Origin: Morella rubra
Lineage: Eukaryota > Streptophyta > Magnoliopsida > Fagales > Myricaceae
Assembly: GCA_003952965.2 (NCBI GenBank)
Contig: CM025853.1
Span: forward strand, 21,638,650-21,702,649
Direction of reading: 5' to 3'
Length of the DNA: 64,000 nucleotides
The notes beneath the pieces are model-generated. The model did not search any database. It saw only the letters and a list, made by a program, of their open reading frames with translations, and was not told where the DNA came from. The translations under genes were made by a program, and so were the position numbers. Position 1 is the stretch's first letter. The number at the start of each line of letters is the position of its first letter. Positions 1 through 13,353 of the stretch are shown here, piece by piece.

Positions 1-430
1 GCTAGACTAAAGAATATAAAATAACGAAAACCCAAAAATTGAGCTTGTTTAATTTATGTTCCTCTTGTTTTTCAGCAACCAAACAGAAATAACGGCAAGT
101 CATCGTATAAGAAAGAAGAGAAGAGACAAAACGAACATACCATGAATGAGGATTACAAAATCAATCTCTCTAATGAGCCTGGTTGAAGGAAATGGGGTTT
201 TTCCGTAAATCCAACTTTAAGAATCTTCTTCGCGATCTGAGTTTGGTTGAAAGAAGCAGGTTTTAGAACACGAGCTTCACGTAGGGCTTTTGAGGGGAGC
301 GGAATGGACGAGAGGGGGAGAGGGGGAGAGCTGCTTGTCCAAGAAGAAAAAAAAAAAAAAAAACTAAAAGGGCCCACTCACCAGGTCGAGGTGGGTACTA
401 GTAGGATCCAGCGTGCTCTAGATGATTGAC
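1..430. other. Unassigned edge region
   Basis: No gene is recognised here. The minus strand has a 74-codon open frame (153-377) whose N-terminal half is low-complexity Phe/Ser/Pro. On that strand a possible donor (ATG followed by GTATGTT) lies near 138-145, so this could be the 5' end of a minus-strand gene that continues off the left edge. No protein family is recognisable, and a poly(A/T) run at 345-363 makes part of the frame meaningless. Confidence 0.2.
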
Positions 431-2927
431 ACGTATGCCCTTAGCAAAGGACTATTTACTGCCCGTGATAGTTGTGCAGAACAATTTGAACATAGCTGCA
501 ATAAAAAAATGTTAATTTATTAGCTCAGAACTTTAAAACTCCTCATTTACTGTGCTCACTGCTCACCTAAAATTTTGGTTTATAAACATTATTGTGAAAA
601 TGAAATTTGAATAATTTTTTTATATTTATTGTAATGAGAATATATAATTTAATAAAAATATATAATTTTATAATTATTTTATTAAACATCTTTTGTTTGC
701 TTGTAAAACTATTATTTTAAGTAAAAAAAATTTCATTGAAACATTTTCATAAAAAAAATTTCATTTTCAGTGTTTGGCTATTATTTTAAAATATTTTTAA
801 GAAAATATTTTTTTGATGTTTGACACACTTAATAATTTATTTATTTAACTAAAAAAAGATTTAATTACCATACAAGTCCATGTGGTTTACACTTTTGACA
901 TTTTAGTCTCTCAAGTATCGATTTCAACCGACAAGTCCATGAGGTAAGTATTTAAGACAAATTGATCTTCGTCCAATTGTTATTAGCCAATGGACAGAAT
1001 GGTGCTCACTCAAATTTTAAATGTCATCTCAACACCAAATTGTAGCTGCTGTGTGGCATAACATTTTTTTCTCAAAATTTTAATATTTTAGTCCCTAAAG
1101 TGCTGATTTCAACTTGAAGGTGCTTAAGGTACACTTTTGCGATAAAATTAGTCTGTGTAATTCAATTGCTGTTAACCAACTACCAAAGAAGTGCCCACTT
1201 AGTCTATAAAAGAGAAAAATATAAAACTATCATATGCAACCTTCAAATTCAATTTTTTTTAAATTACTATTTTTTTAACATTATTTTTAAATATTTTTAA
1301 TAATTTTGTTTTGGAGGGATATTTTGGTCATATGCATGTGATTTAACGATTAAATCAAACAAAATGCAAGAATTGATTTTTTTTTTTTTTAAATATATGA
1401 GATTAAATAAAATATTTTAGAACTTGAGAGAAACTTACTGATTTTTGTCTATAAACATAGAGCGTACTAGAATGTTATAGAATTTATTTTAAAAGCAAAC
1501 AAATGCACCCTAAGTCAAAATTTTGAAATGACGCCGAATAGATTGAGTTTGGAAAAAAAGTGAATTACTGGTCAGGAATAATTGGGTTGTAATTGTGGAG
1601 TTTGGTGGACTAACTCTTCATACTGAATTTCGTGTAAAGAAAATATAATTATAGATTCTTATAAAACCAACTAATATCACTTACAAGACCTTACCCAAAT
1701 ATATATATATATATATTTAAATATTTATTATGTACTTCACATATGCTTATAAAAACTTTATTTACATTAAAGTAAATATTGCTTTTGTGACACATTTCAC
1801 TTGTAATTTCTCTCCATCGTCCTGTACAAGTTTATTATCAAGTTCAAGAGTAAAGAAGTAAAGATGGGGGAGCCCTTAATGTTTTGTATGGTGGATGTAT
1901 GCCTCCAAAACTGAAACACTTTAAAATTCTCTCTCTCTCTCTCTCTCAATATTTCTCTTTTAATATTTTATTTCTTTTTTAGTTTCTACATAGGGTAAGA
2001 TTGCCTGTTAGACATATAGTAGTGGTATTGCTAACACCTCTATTAATAATCAATAAGGCTAATTAAACTATTTAGTAGTTAGCCAAACAGTGAAGTGGTA
2101 AGGTTAAAGATAGCTTTGAATTACAATTTACATAAGAATGATAGATAATCAAAAGGAATATGGATCATAATTTAGCTTCAATATTCATAATCCCGATTGA
2201 CTCGAATAGGCTCAAGAAGTTTGATGATTTCTGTTTCCCTGAATCACCTTGAATTCTAAAACTTGGACCCTCGAGAACCCAAGGATTTGATATATTTTTA
2301 TTTATTTATTAATATATTACAAGGTCATTATTTCTGAATGCCCTAATGGAAAGCTTGTCATGTAATGGGGGGTCAAATGGCTTTATTTTAGGACGGTTTA
2401 CGAAACTCTAATTTTGTTACTCCAGGGCTTCATGGAGTAAACTTACCATGCTAGAAAGGTGGAGTCTCTAGAATGAGACTTTAGAAAATCAGGAACCAAA
2501 ACACACATTGTCAGGACGGGGCCAGGCCCGGCCCCCAGCTTCCCCAAAAATTAGCATGAAAAAATTAATTTCTGCGGCCAGAAAACTTTTTTTAAAGTTT
2601 ATATATATATATATATATAATTATTGGCCCCCAAAGTTAGATTTTAATGACTTGAACAAGCATCCCTGATCTAAAGAATCATAGGATGAGTAATAGGTTC
2701 TGCACTTCGTGAGTTCCCCAAACAGAATATGAAAGGGGAGTTGTGGAAGGGAGAAAGATGACTCGAGAACAAGTTACCAAGCCTTATTATCATATGTCGA
2801 AATCCCTTTATCTAATAGAATAAATTTATCTAATGTGGAATTCAAAATCAATCATCTGCAAATTGGTAAGGATAACTTTCATATCAATAAGAAATGGCTT
2901 GTGAAGGTTTCGATTAAGGGTCTGTTT
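431..2927. other. AT-rich intergenic DNA with decayed repeats
   Basis: No coding region is supported. The segment 862-1470 repeats phrases typical of decayed inverted-repeat transposons: fetched twice are 'tagtc(t)c...aag' blocks near 905 and 1089, followed each time by a Thr/Gln-poor AT stretch. Microsatellites occur at about 1699-1716 (AT)n, 1929-1947 (CT)n and 2600-2619 (AT)n. A GC-rich patch at 2515-2550 looks like the end of an old transposon but has no partner that I can see. Confidence 0.4.
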
Positions 2928-3856
2928 GTTTCGCTGTAAAGTACTGTTTTTTTGTAAAGCAGTTTCTAATGTATTATGTTTCAGTAAAGTTTCAGTATTT
3001 GGTTATTACATTAAATATATTTTCTGTAAATATTTTTCAATATTTTTGACGTATGTTATATTTTTTGTAATTTTATATGATTAATAAACTTAATTTTTAA
3101 CATCAATTAGAAATAAAATAAAATAATGTTTTCGAGAGAGTGAGAAATGACCCGGGTTCCTTTGAAAGTTTTGGTTTCGAGTTAGAAACCCGAACACTAA
3201 CCTGATTTTTCAAAACCCAATCTCGACCCCGAAAAAAGCCAAAACCGTCTGGGTCAGGTTCCTTTGAATGCTTAGGTTTCAGGTTAGAGACGTGAACACA
3301 AACCTAATTTTTCTCGTATTCATGTTTCAAAACCCTACCCTTACCCTGAAAAAAGCTAAAATAGTCGGGGTCGGGTTCATTTTATTGCTTTAGTTTCAGG
3401 TTAGAGACCCTAACACAAACCTAATTTTTCTTGAGTTCATATTTCAAAACCCGACCTCGACCCCAAAAAAGCTAAAACCGTTGGAGTTGGATTCTTTTAA
3501 ATGATTTGGTTTTGGGTTAGAGACCCGAACACGAACTTGATTTTTCTTGGGTTCATGTTTCAAAACCCGACCCTGACCACGATGTAACCCGACTAATTTG
3601 GGTTGAACTAGGTTGGTTTCAAGTCAGGAGGTCAGGTCGATTGGTTTTTGGCCTCCCCTAAAATTGTAAGAGAAAAGTTAGGAAAGAAGATTCACTAGTT
3701 TCAAAAAAGTAAACCACTTTCAGGAAAATTGAGCTATATTTTACAGTTTACCAAATTGAGTTTCGATTGACCGTATTTTACAAGACTCCACAAACATGCA
3801 AAAGTATAAAAAGTACTTTCCAGAAAGTAAAATACTGCAAAATAAACGGAGTCTAA
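2928..3856. mobile_element. Candidate non-autonomous TIR element with internal tandem repeats
   Basis: The left end reads GGTCTGTTTGTTTCGCTGTA. The right end, read on the opposite strand, gives AGACTCCGTTTATTTTGCAG, followed on both sides by similar AAAGTACT-type sequence, so the ends are imperfect inverted repeats. The ends resemble the GGGTCTGTTTG ends common in plant hAT-like miniature elements (family knowledge). No clean target-site duplication is visible. The middle is filled by the tandem array listed separately. No transposase is present. Confidence 0.4.
3150..3600. repeat. Tandem repeat, four copies of about 110-120 bp
   Basis: Four degenerate copies each carry the same order of phrases: a 'gggttc(c/a)ttt' start, 'ttaga(g/a)ac(c)cgaacac', 'cctgatttttc', 'caaaacccgacc' and 'aaaagctaaaa'. 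They are GC-richer than the surroundings and divergent from each other, so the array is not recent. It lies wholly within the candidate inverted-repeat element. Confidence 0.6.
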
Positions 3857-5029
3857 AAAGAAAATGAAGAAAGACGAGATGGTTCTTTGATACTTTTAAT
3901 GAACAAAGAAAGAAAAAAAATTAGACAAATTTATTATAAAATCTGACAACCCAAAGGAAAGGTTTACGAGATAGTTCTTTTGAGGAGTGATGGTAAGACT
4001 ATTCAGTTAATTCACAGTATGTCAATATTACTTTAGAGTCCAAATTATGAAGTTGGTTCTATTGGGCCCTCAAACTTTTAGAATTTATCAACGTGCACTC
4101 CTTGGATAGAATATGACTCTCAAGATCATGCCACAATGTTGTTTTGCAGCTGATTGCGATTGTAAAATCTAATTGGAGAGTTTTTATGGATGAATTTCAG
4201 AAATTCAAGTACGCAAGGTTGAACTTGATAATTTTGATCCTAAAGTAATATTGCCGTTGGAAAGTTTACCTGGTGTGATATCTCACTTATTTGATATGAG
4301 ATTTTAGTAGCTTCAATTAAAGTTTAACGGTAAAGATTGGTAAATTAAGCAATTTCTTTATTTTTTTTTTAATTTTAAGCATTGCTTTGAAAAGGGAGTA
4401 AAACCTGTGCATAAGTCCTAAAATGTGAAATTCAATTCGGCCCTATTTAAAGAATTAGAGAATGGTTTAATTGTTGGATAATTTTGTTTTTGAAATCTTC
4501 ACTTTATGCCTCACACTCTTTGTGAGGACAATGTTAACTACTAAATTCTTTATCCCGAACTATTATAATTCATCAAGCTCATCCTTAAATAAGATTTGAC
4601 TGTCAAAATCGTGTCTTATGACTAATTTATAACACATGTGATACGATTTTAACTGTTAGATCTTTTTCGAAGGTGCACACTGATGAATTTTAATAATTCG
4701 ATAGCTCAATGTGACGAACTTGAAAATTTTGACCTTTTTGACCTCTACAGTGACATTGACCTTGTAGTTTGGTAACATGCATAAATGTAACTTCTCAAAG
4801 GCACATGCTTAATGGAGGATGCCGCAGAAAATAAAGATGGAGATAAAACCATGCAGTGATAGGCACGTATAGTAAAAAGAAATAATCTCGGTTAAAATCC
4901 ATAGCTCTCCTCCCAACCACACCATGGCAAGAGCAAACTAGAAAGACCCACACGCCCTCACAAATTAAAAGTTAAGACAAGCAGAACGTGTCAGAACTCA
5001 AATATACACTCCCAGTTGGACACAGCCAA
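3857..5029. other. Intergenic region downstream of the proteasome gene
   Basis: No gene is seen. The segment nearest the stop codon at 5030 should contain the 3' UTR of the proteasome gene, but no decisive polyadenylation site could be picked out. Confidence 0.4.
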
Positions 5030-8000
5030 CTACCATGATCCCTCAGCATCTTGTGTCGGATTCTGGAAAGCGGAGAAACCCCAGAAAGTCTTCAGCGAGT
5101 ATGGCTGAGAAATGGTAACTCCTTCTTCAGTGATTTTTGCTATCTGCAAATTCCAAATTTCCAGCATGTTAAATGAGACGATAATCCAACACAACAATTG
5201 CGGGAAGAAACTGATCCGATTTATATTAAAGTCACCGGCATGAAGCACATGATGCCGTAAATACATAATTATGCATGTACTCATGCGAAGCTATAACCAT
5301 GTCAAATCCACATAGGATGTTAAGGGATGGAAATGCATCCCAGGATTCAGTAGGCTATCTACCAGATTTCAGGTGCCACATAGAGAAACACGAGCTGCTA
5401 ATGCTACCCAACATAAAACAGTCTCCTATCACAGTTAAGGAAACAATCATATATTTATCAGGTTAAAGATCGAGGAACTTTAATACCTACCAACAGTGGA
5501 TTAATAGTGCATACAAAATGGTGCCCCGGTCTGAAACTAAATGACCTGGAAGCTTCCTATTAGGATCGCTACTTGATTGTCGTTTACTAATGCTTAACCA
5601 AAAACAGAAACCATAAGCTTCCTCGGTGGAAGACCCTTTAGAGACAAGGGCAACTTACAAGAGAATGTGCCTCAGAGATGGGAAAAATTGAATTGAGAAC
5701 TCAGAAGAGCGCTGCTTGATGGTTAATGAACACCTTCCTTTTGTTTATAGTACAAATTCAGGCATGCCTATTTCTAGCTACGAGCCCTTGATGTCTACGA
5801 CAATGGCATTATTCCTGCTATATTTTCAAATCAAATTTCAACATCACAAACCACAGAGAAACTGAAAAGGGGATAATTCTTTTTCTTCTTTTCCCAAGTT
5901 TTTACCTAGACAATATCCCAAGATAAGCCTGTTTCATGATAAATTATGCTTCTGAGGCTCATGAAAATATTCCTTCAGGGAAATTTGGAATTCTCCAATT
6001 CGTGAATTGCATTAAAATATCTTTCATCTGGAAACAGAAAGCACTCATAGGAGGCTATGTACTCTCTTACATGCATAAATGCACTCATTGACGCGCGCAC
6101 AACCAAGAAAAAGGAGAGTTTATATATTTGAGACAGGAACCCAATCATTCCTCTAAAATATCAAGAAGAAACAATCACAAAGATATCGATCTTTGTAAAC
6201 TAGTAAATGGAAATCAAAAGAAGAAAATTACATACTATCAGCTTTTCACAAATTTATAAAAAACGGGGACTACGTCTGATGAAGTACATTTTTGATAGAA
6301 TTGTGAATATTTAAGATTGATTTTATTTTTGTAAAGGTTGTTGAAAAGTTTTAAAGATATTTAATTTTTATTGAAGTTTGTAAAAAGGTGAAGAGATGAT
6401 TTGAAGTAATTGTTTAATAAAAAAATATTGGAGTTAGGTGAAAAAGTATAGAGAGAGAAGATTTGTTATAATTTTTTTTGAAAAGATATTGAAATTTGTG
6501 TGAAAAGTTGTTAAAGTTTGTATAAAAGTATTGGTGTTTGTGTAAGATTTTTTGAGATTTTGGATATTCGTTTTGCAAATTTTGTTGAATACATTGTATT
6601 CTAGAATACTTTTGCAAACGAACTTGCCTGTAGTTCAATATTATTCCATATAGTGCCATTGGCATTAGTAAAAACACAGACAACATAGCAACCTGGGTAG
6701 TTACAACAAACAATGAAGCAGCTGTAACATTTATGTTGTCTGACAAGACAAACAACTAGAACAAAGTTTTGAGTGTCGCACAGTCTATGTCATTGCATAA
6801 TCTTTCAAGTCTGTACACTAAAACTATGAACTCAATCATAATGAAGAAGAATTCTGTTGATTAAAGAAAGAAAAAACAAACCTGAAGTTTGTTAACAGTA
6901 GACCTATCACGATATAGGAGCACACGCATGCATTTCTCCAGCAGCTTAACACCATCCTCAAAGCTCAAATTCTCATGCCACTCATCACGAAGAATTGGCC
7001 TTGCGAGGTGATTTCCAAATCCAGTGGCCACATGGTTGTCCTCGAAATTTAGGCCTATCATGCTAACCTGGATCAGAATCACAATTACACAGTGATTAAT
7101 ATCCTAAAATGCAAATTGCTTATAGTTCTTCAACAAGCTAAAAGACACAACTTAGGTTTACCATGCCAAGGTATTTGTGTCCCTTTTTCACTCCGCCAAG
7201 TACAAGTGAGCTCCATAGTGGATCGAACTTGTTACGTCTATTATACATCACACGGGTTAGATAGCTGTGCAACTCTTTAGGACCTAAAGAGTTCCCATCA
7301 TCCCACATGTTGTCATAGAGGCTGCAAAAATCAATCCACAAAACCAATAGTTTCTTAGTGAGAAGAAGAAACCAATTCAAAAGATCTCGGTTTCCTCTAC
7401 AAGAGAAACGGGTTAAAAGAAAGTAAAAGAAAACAAATCGAAAGTCCCAGCTGTTCTTCCATACTAGTTTAACAGAACATACATTAGTTCGTCAAGATTC
7501 TGTAGAATCTCTTGAAAATCACTTATTTCTCCGCTTGCACCAAGAAGAGAATGTTTTCCAATCGGCTTTATTCGCTCAACACTCTTGTATCGAAGTGTAG
7601 ATCCATAAGAACCTGGCAATGGATACATCAATTGATATAGAAGGGAAAAAACAAAAATAGCAAAGTATGCCTTTACAACACTAGGGCCCCATGAGCCTTT
7701 GCAGACCGATAGAACAGGACCCACGAGCTTTCACAGACAGATAAAAGGACACATACGAAAAGGTGGACAGGAACAGAATTATTCTAAAGACATCCAACAT
7801 CAGAAAATTCTGAAAGAAGATAATGCCAAAGCTCTGCAAGATACAATGTCTCAAAAGTAAATGATGCACCTCATGCAGTAAAAACAAACCACAAGAGGGA
7901 AACAAAAAGTTAGAGAATTGATGATATAAACCATTGAAATTATTTAGTTGAACATAGTAAGTCCATATCTTGCCACGTGCATGTCAGGAATTCAGAGACT

Positions 8001-10047
8001 TCCACCTTTGGAGCAAAACACAAGAAAAAGCAAAAAGCAGTAAGAATGGTTAAAAGTAAGGGACGCAGAAGCAAAATCACCAATATGCAGTTAAGTGTAG
8101 CACGTACTATTTGCAATTGATAAAGACTATCCAAGGACTCAGTCACAACTGTAAATGTAACAGCAGAACCACTCATCTTCAAACAAAAGCATCAGGTATG
8201 AAGGAGGCTGATGTACAGTTCTCCAATTTAAATAAATTGACAGAGACACCAAAAAGAGGGGTGTTTTGCCAAAGACAAACAAAACAACAAGAAGAGAAGA
8301 GAGAAAATCAAAAAAAAAAAAAAAGAGGAAAAGAATGAAGAATAATGAAATCTAGAATATGCTTAACACAAAAAAAAGAATGATTAAAAGGTTAATCATA
8401 GGACCAATACTCATACAATGTGAATGATAGGGTTAAGACAAGGGAGGAAAATTAAAGTTTTCAAACAAAGCATAACAGAAGGAGATTCTCCTGAAAGCCT
8501 AATACCTTTGCCCCACATGGTGTACCTTTCCTTTTCTAAGCACTGTAAATTTTATACTAACTAGAATGGTAACATCTCCCAAAAATCTTGTTCTCTAAAA
8601 TAAAGGGTACTTTTTCTCCACAAGTACAAAATAAATCCAAAGAGTAAAGCTTATAAGAAGACAGCTGTGTCTTATTTTGGAACCATGAACTTCACTTTTT
8701 TTTTTGATAAGTAGAACCATGAACTTCACAACTTTTCAAAAAGTCATAAAAGGTATATGACTTCGCCATAGGCTGCAATCTCATTTTGTTTTAGAAATAA
8801 AAAATAAGATGCTACTTCACTAACTAGATGCTGAACTGGAGATCCAGAAAATTGACTATTTGAAGATGGCAAACAGTTAAAAATTCATACATAATTGTGA
8901 TCAAAGACACAGTTAACTACATTGCCCTGCTATTACAATTCCTACGTTCCTACTTAAGAAAAATATAAAAGAAAGAATTTGACTTCATCAAGGAATTAAC
9001 TCTTGCCAAACGGTTATTCTATTACGTTCAAGATTTATTTCTCGTTAGCCATGTCATCTTGACTTTCCCAACTACCTGAAACTCGCTCCAAAAGTTCATA
9101 AATCGTTGGTGGTAAACGGTTGTTCAATGCTTTAACTTGAACCAATCACCTTTCCATTGTTGTCAATGCTCTTTGGTGCACATGATCAATTCCTAAGAGA
9201 AAACTGTCTGCCCTCAAATCGGCAAATGCAATATGCAACTACCCGAAATTGACTCCCTGGAGAGAGCGGCACAAGGATTTGACGTTACCAGTGTCTATTA
9301 TAAGGAGGAATATGCAGAGGACTACATCATAGCAAAGGATTTATTTTCTATAACAACAGCTCTGCCATGGCAGAACTATCCATTTACACAAATAACTTGC
9401 TGAAAACTATACCATATACTATGTTGCCATTCTTTAAAGGTAAAGCTACCACAAAGTTATCCAATCAAGTTCCTATATATACTATATTGACACCGATTCC
9501 TGTCTACACTTTAGTAGCCACACAATAAGAAACCGAGCAATAAGCAACCATAATCTCCTGTCATCAGCCTCAAGGGCAAAAGACCATGTTAAGAGAAGAT
9601 ATCAAGGGGCTCACTGTGAAGAACACCATAACTATGCAAGAGATACCCAACACAAATACAGGAATCTATTAAGCTTTGGACTAGAACAGAGAACCAAATA
9701 CAGAATTCTCTTTTTTTAAATTTTCATCAATTCCTTGGCATCGAAATAGGTTTAGGACAATTTCAATCAAGTCATAAATAGAAGGAAAACATTTATCCAT
9801 GACATTTCAATAAATTAGGAATTGATCTAGCATCCAACCTCCCATATCAGCAGCCATAAGAATTCCATCCTTGTATTTGATAGCAACTACAGATGAGCCG
9901 GTCACATATGGATACCTAAGCCAACAAAATTAGAGTTAACAGATGCTTTGCAGATCATCGTAGCTTGTCACTACCCAATACCAATTACTGTATATATCTT
10001 TCATACAAGTAAGAACATAGGTCTACATTCATATGTGCGCGCGCACA

Positions 10048-10081
<34 letters not shown>

Positions 10082-10150
10082 GGCATACAGAGTTCTTTCT
10101 GAGGCAGCCTCAGAACTCAGAAGGCTATGCTTAGCTTGGCTTGAATCCAT
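5030..10150 (-). CDS. PBG1: 20S proteasome subunit beta type-4 (PBG1, beta7 position)
   Basis: Non-catalytic beta subunit of the 20S proteasome core, which degrades ubiquitinated proteins in cytosol and nucleus. Six coding exons can be joined with GT/AG borders: 10089-10150, 9839-9915, 7483-7612, 7162-7321, 6882-7067 and 5030-5143. Together they make 729 nt (242 residues plus TAG), close to the roughly 246 residues of Arabidopsis PBG1 as I recall it. Conserved blocks appear in order: YPYVTGSSVVAIKYKDG (from residue 22), SYGSTLRYKSVERIKPIGKH, DNMWDDGNSLGPKE, NFEDNHVATGFGNHLARP, LRDEWHENLSFEDGVKLLEK and the C-terminal TISQPYSLKTFWGFSAFQNP. By analogy with human PSMB4 (mature end TQNPMVTGTS), Thr20 of TLYPYVTG should be the processed N terminus. 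The start at 10150 gives the usual short Ser-rich propeptide. Intron 5 is 1738 bp and intron 2 is 2226 bp. All domains and splice sites look intact. Confidence 0.96.
8680..8729 (-). mobile_element. Tiny retroposed tail with 16-bp target-site duplication
   Basis: A perfect 16-bp direct repeat (GAACCATGAACTTCAC, at 8680-8695 and 8714-8729) flanks only 18 bases: ten T followed by GATAAGTA. On the minus strand that insert reads TACTTATC plus poly(A). This is what a severely 5'-truncated LINE or SINE leaves behind. It lies in intron 2 of the proteasome gene. Confidence 0.7.
10035..10082. repeat. Compound microsatellite (GC)n(GT)n(GA)n in PBG1 intron 1
   Basis: Simple runs of GC, then GT, then GA. 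On the gene's strand this puts a (CT)n(CA)n tract within ten bases of the exon 1 donor (exon ends at 10089), so length variation would act right at the start of the intron. Confidence 0.9.
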
Positions 10151-12473
10151 CAACTGCGCAAACAAGACCACAGCTCAGCGAAAGATCTGACTAAAGAAAA
10201 TCAGATTGGAAACACATACCAATGTTCACAAAAGAGATATATTCCCCCCAGGAGTTCATATTACAAGTTGAGACGTGTCCATGTCGCCTTCCTTTTCCTC
10301 TTTTTCAAAAGAAACACTTCTCACATTAGTCAGAACTACTACCGAACCGACTATCTAGCGAGGCATTTCTAAGTAATCAACGATAACACGAAGACTCGAA
10401 GATGGGTGATAACTGATATTCAACTTTCACTGAAAAAGCTAGTGAAAACCACAGAATCCGTTCTATGCTAGTTGTTAGAAGTTCAGCTTTTGTTAGAAGT
10501 TTAGCTAGTTCTATAGTTATTTGAAGTACGCAACACCCTTCACAATCACAAGACTTTGGCTACACCAGATATTCATTAACACACAAATAAATATTGGGCC
10601 TGAGATCTATCAAGAAGATGTGAGCTCAAAAAATCACCGCGGGCCATAGGAAATATATTTCTTATGCTTTTAAAGACGCTGATTTAAAAAAAAACGATGA
10701 AAACATGGCATTCCCCAATTTTCAAATTCGAAATCATCGAAACTGGCAACGAGAAGCTTCCAATTCTCCTGGCTAGAGAAAGATTTCAGCTTCTGCACTT
10801 TTTCCGGCTCAAGAATGCTCACTTTTCTTGGCCACCAAACAGAAACTCAAAGAGGAGAAATTATTACAACAGATTGAACGACATGGGAGAAAGAAATTGA
10901 CAATAACCTAGCTGAAGAATTGCTGACTACCGGGAATTTTGGAGCGAAAGAATCGCAGACGATCTGACTGCTGCGCCCAAGTTTGAAGAGTAGTCTTTTG
11001 CTGAGAAGTGAGGAAAATTAACGTCAAGGTGCAACGGATGCAAGGTTCAACTACATGAGGCGGTTTACTTGCGCAAAAAGAAAAAAAAGACAATAAAATC
11101 TTAAAATAAAAGAAAAATCACTGCATGAGGTGGCGCATGGAGAGGTATCTGAGAGGCAAGTTCCAATTACAATAGAAGGAGCCAAGGAGGGCAAGGTGCC
11201 GAGATCATGGTCCAAAATGGCCCTAACGAACCACCGTATATGATAAAAGCCCATTTAGGATGAATTGAAACCCAAAGCTCGCCTTTAAACGATAATTGAA
11301 TGGTTGAATGAATCGGAATCCTGTCACTTGGAAGTGAGTCCTAAACTTATATTAATGATATGTTTGCGAAATGAAATTAGAAAAAAAAAAAAAAAAAGAA
11401 GAAGAAATTTTTGTTAGAAAAAAAAAAAAGAAGAAGAAATTTTTGAAAATTTTCTATCTTACAATATTTTCATTAAGCAAACATAAAAGTATGACCATTT
11501 TGGGCACAAAATTTTCACAAACATTTTTAAGTTTATGTTTTTATCTCTGAATTTTGCTTGTATTTTGACAATGTAATCCTCATTTTTTAATAATAAAAAA
11601 ACTTCAATCTCTATTCACAATCTCTCCATTAAATAATCTATTTCCATAAAAATAAATATAAAAAATTCAATTACATCATCTCTCACCTTACTTTTTCGAC
11701 AATTCCCATAAAATTTTAAAAATTCCCAATATTCACCTTAACATATTACAAATTGCTTACTACTTTTTCACAAATTGCATAAAATTCCAATTTCCATAAA
11801 TTTCACAGCAAATCCAAAATTTCCTAAAGTTTTCAGTTGGCAAACATGATTAGGTCAGTATGGGTTGATTCGAGTGTTCAGAGTTTGTCATTACACTCCC
11901 GACTCAAGCAATGTATTTTTCAATTAGGTTAGGGCTATTTGAACACGATACAAAATTTTTGAATGCAATGGATTTCTCTCCATTCCTAAGAAAAACCTGA
12001 AAATCCAATGCAACCACCTAGCCGAACAAAAATGATCAATAGCAGTATGCCCAGTTGGCTTATATTTCAATTGGAGTTATAACCCAGCTGAGGTGAGCCA
12101 TTGCCAAGCTAAACAGAAAAGTAAATGTTTGAGCTCAAGCTCAGTTTTAGTCAATCCTCGAATACCCCTATTTGTACATATCCAAACTTCGGCTTGACCT
12201 CGAGCCAAGTAGACAAATGAACTGAGCTCATGCTCTTTCTGTTCTAAATTTCAGCTACTGTTTGAGAGTTGATAATTAAATTAATTTGTTAAACATTAAT
12301 ACTTGTACCACAATTTATAAACTCTTAAACGAAAAATTTATTACCAAAGCATTGTAAAATTGAAAATTTCAATAAAAAGGACTAGCATAAATCAATGACA
12401 ATGTTATTGCAGGCTGCACAAGGAGTATTATGCCTCATGTGCTGGGGGTGGTGGCTATGAATCACTCTCCTTG
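10151..12473. other. PBG1 upstream region and intergenic DNA
   Basis: This holds the presumed promoter and 5' UTR of the proteasome gene; no convincing TATA box or transcription start could be fixed. From 11380 to 11450 a GAAGAAGAAATTTTTG unit with an A-run is duplicated in tandem. The remainder to 12473 is AT-rich, with no coding region recognised. Confidence 0.35.
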
Positions 12474-12512
12474 TTTTTTTTCCTAAGCAAATATATTATT
12501 CCAAAGAGAGAG

Positions 12513-12830
12513 TCACCCGTAAGAAGGTTCAAAAGCGTCCGCCTTCAAAATAGAATGCGGTAAAAGAGATAAGCTTAAAAAGCCAAAATAATAACTATGG
12601 GTAACCCAGCTAGCTAAATTATGGGCCATCATGTTTTGCCTACGAGACACCCATTGCATCCTCCATCCACTGTGCTGTTGAATCAAGTCCTTGATCTTCA
12701 AGGAGAGATCTTTCACAAGGCCTTCGGTGAGAAATTTTGGCTTAGTTATCACTGGGAAGGTACGCTGAGAGTCTCCTTTGAAAATGACCTGCTCAAGCTG
12801 AATATCATGGATAGATTGGCAAGTCAACAA
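12513..12830 (-). pseudogene. LINE RNase H-like fragment
   Basis: A 105-codon open stretch with the plant LINE RNase H signature: a GDS motif, W-R-M-Q-W-V-S-R then an Asn-rich A-H-N-L-A-S-W box. The catalytic set is incomplete within the fragment and the frame has no upstream partner, so it is a remnant rather than a gene. Confidence 0.75.
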
Positions 12831-13353
12831 GATCTCCGAGTTTTACTGTCAGTGACAGTAAAATCCCCCCAGGCACAATGAATAGATCCATCTGATGTGC
12901 GGTAGATTCCTGCAAGCAAGGCCATATTCCCTTCGGAAGGCAGAATCTATATTAACCTTCCATTCACCTTGTCCTGGGGGCTACCACTTGGGGACTAAGG
13001 GAGACTCCAATTTTGACCATGCCGCAAGATGTTCTGAGGTGCGGCTTTTCATACTTTGAATCATTTCCATCGGGTCAGGAATCTTCCCATAGTGGACTAA
13101 CTGATTGCCAGAGTATCAGATTGTATTGAAAATGATAGCAGGTCCTAGTCAGATAGGTGGTAGAGGTGTAAGGTAGAATGAGGATTCATCAAGATGGAGA
13201 TCCATCCTTTCATGTCAAGTTGCTGAAAGCCCTAAAGGTCAAGCTTCACGCCATAAGATATGGGAGAAGCAGTACATGAGGAATAAGTGCTCCTTGGATT
13301 TGGGTTCTTGGTTGTATAGAGGGGAGAGACAAAAGCCTTTATTCACACTATCT

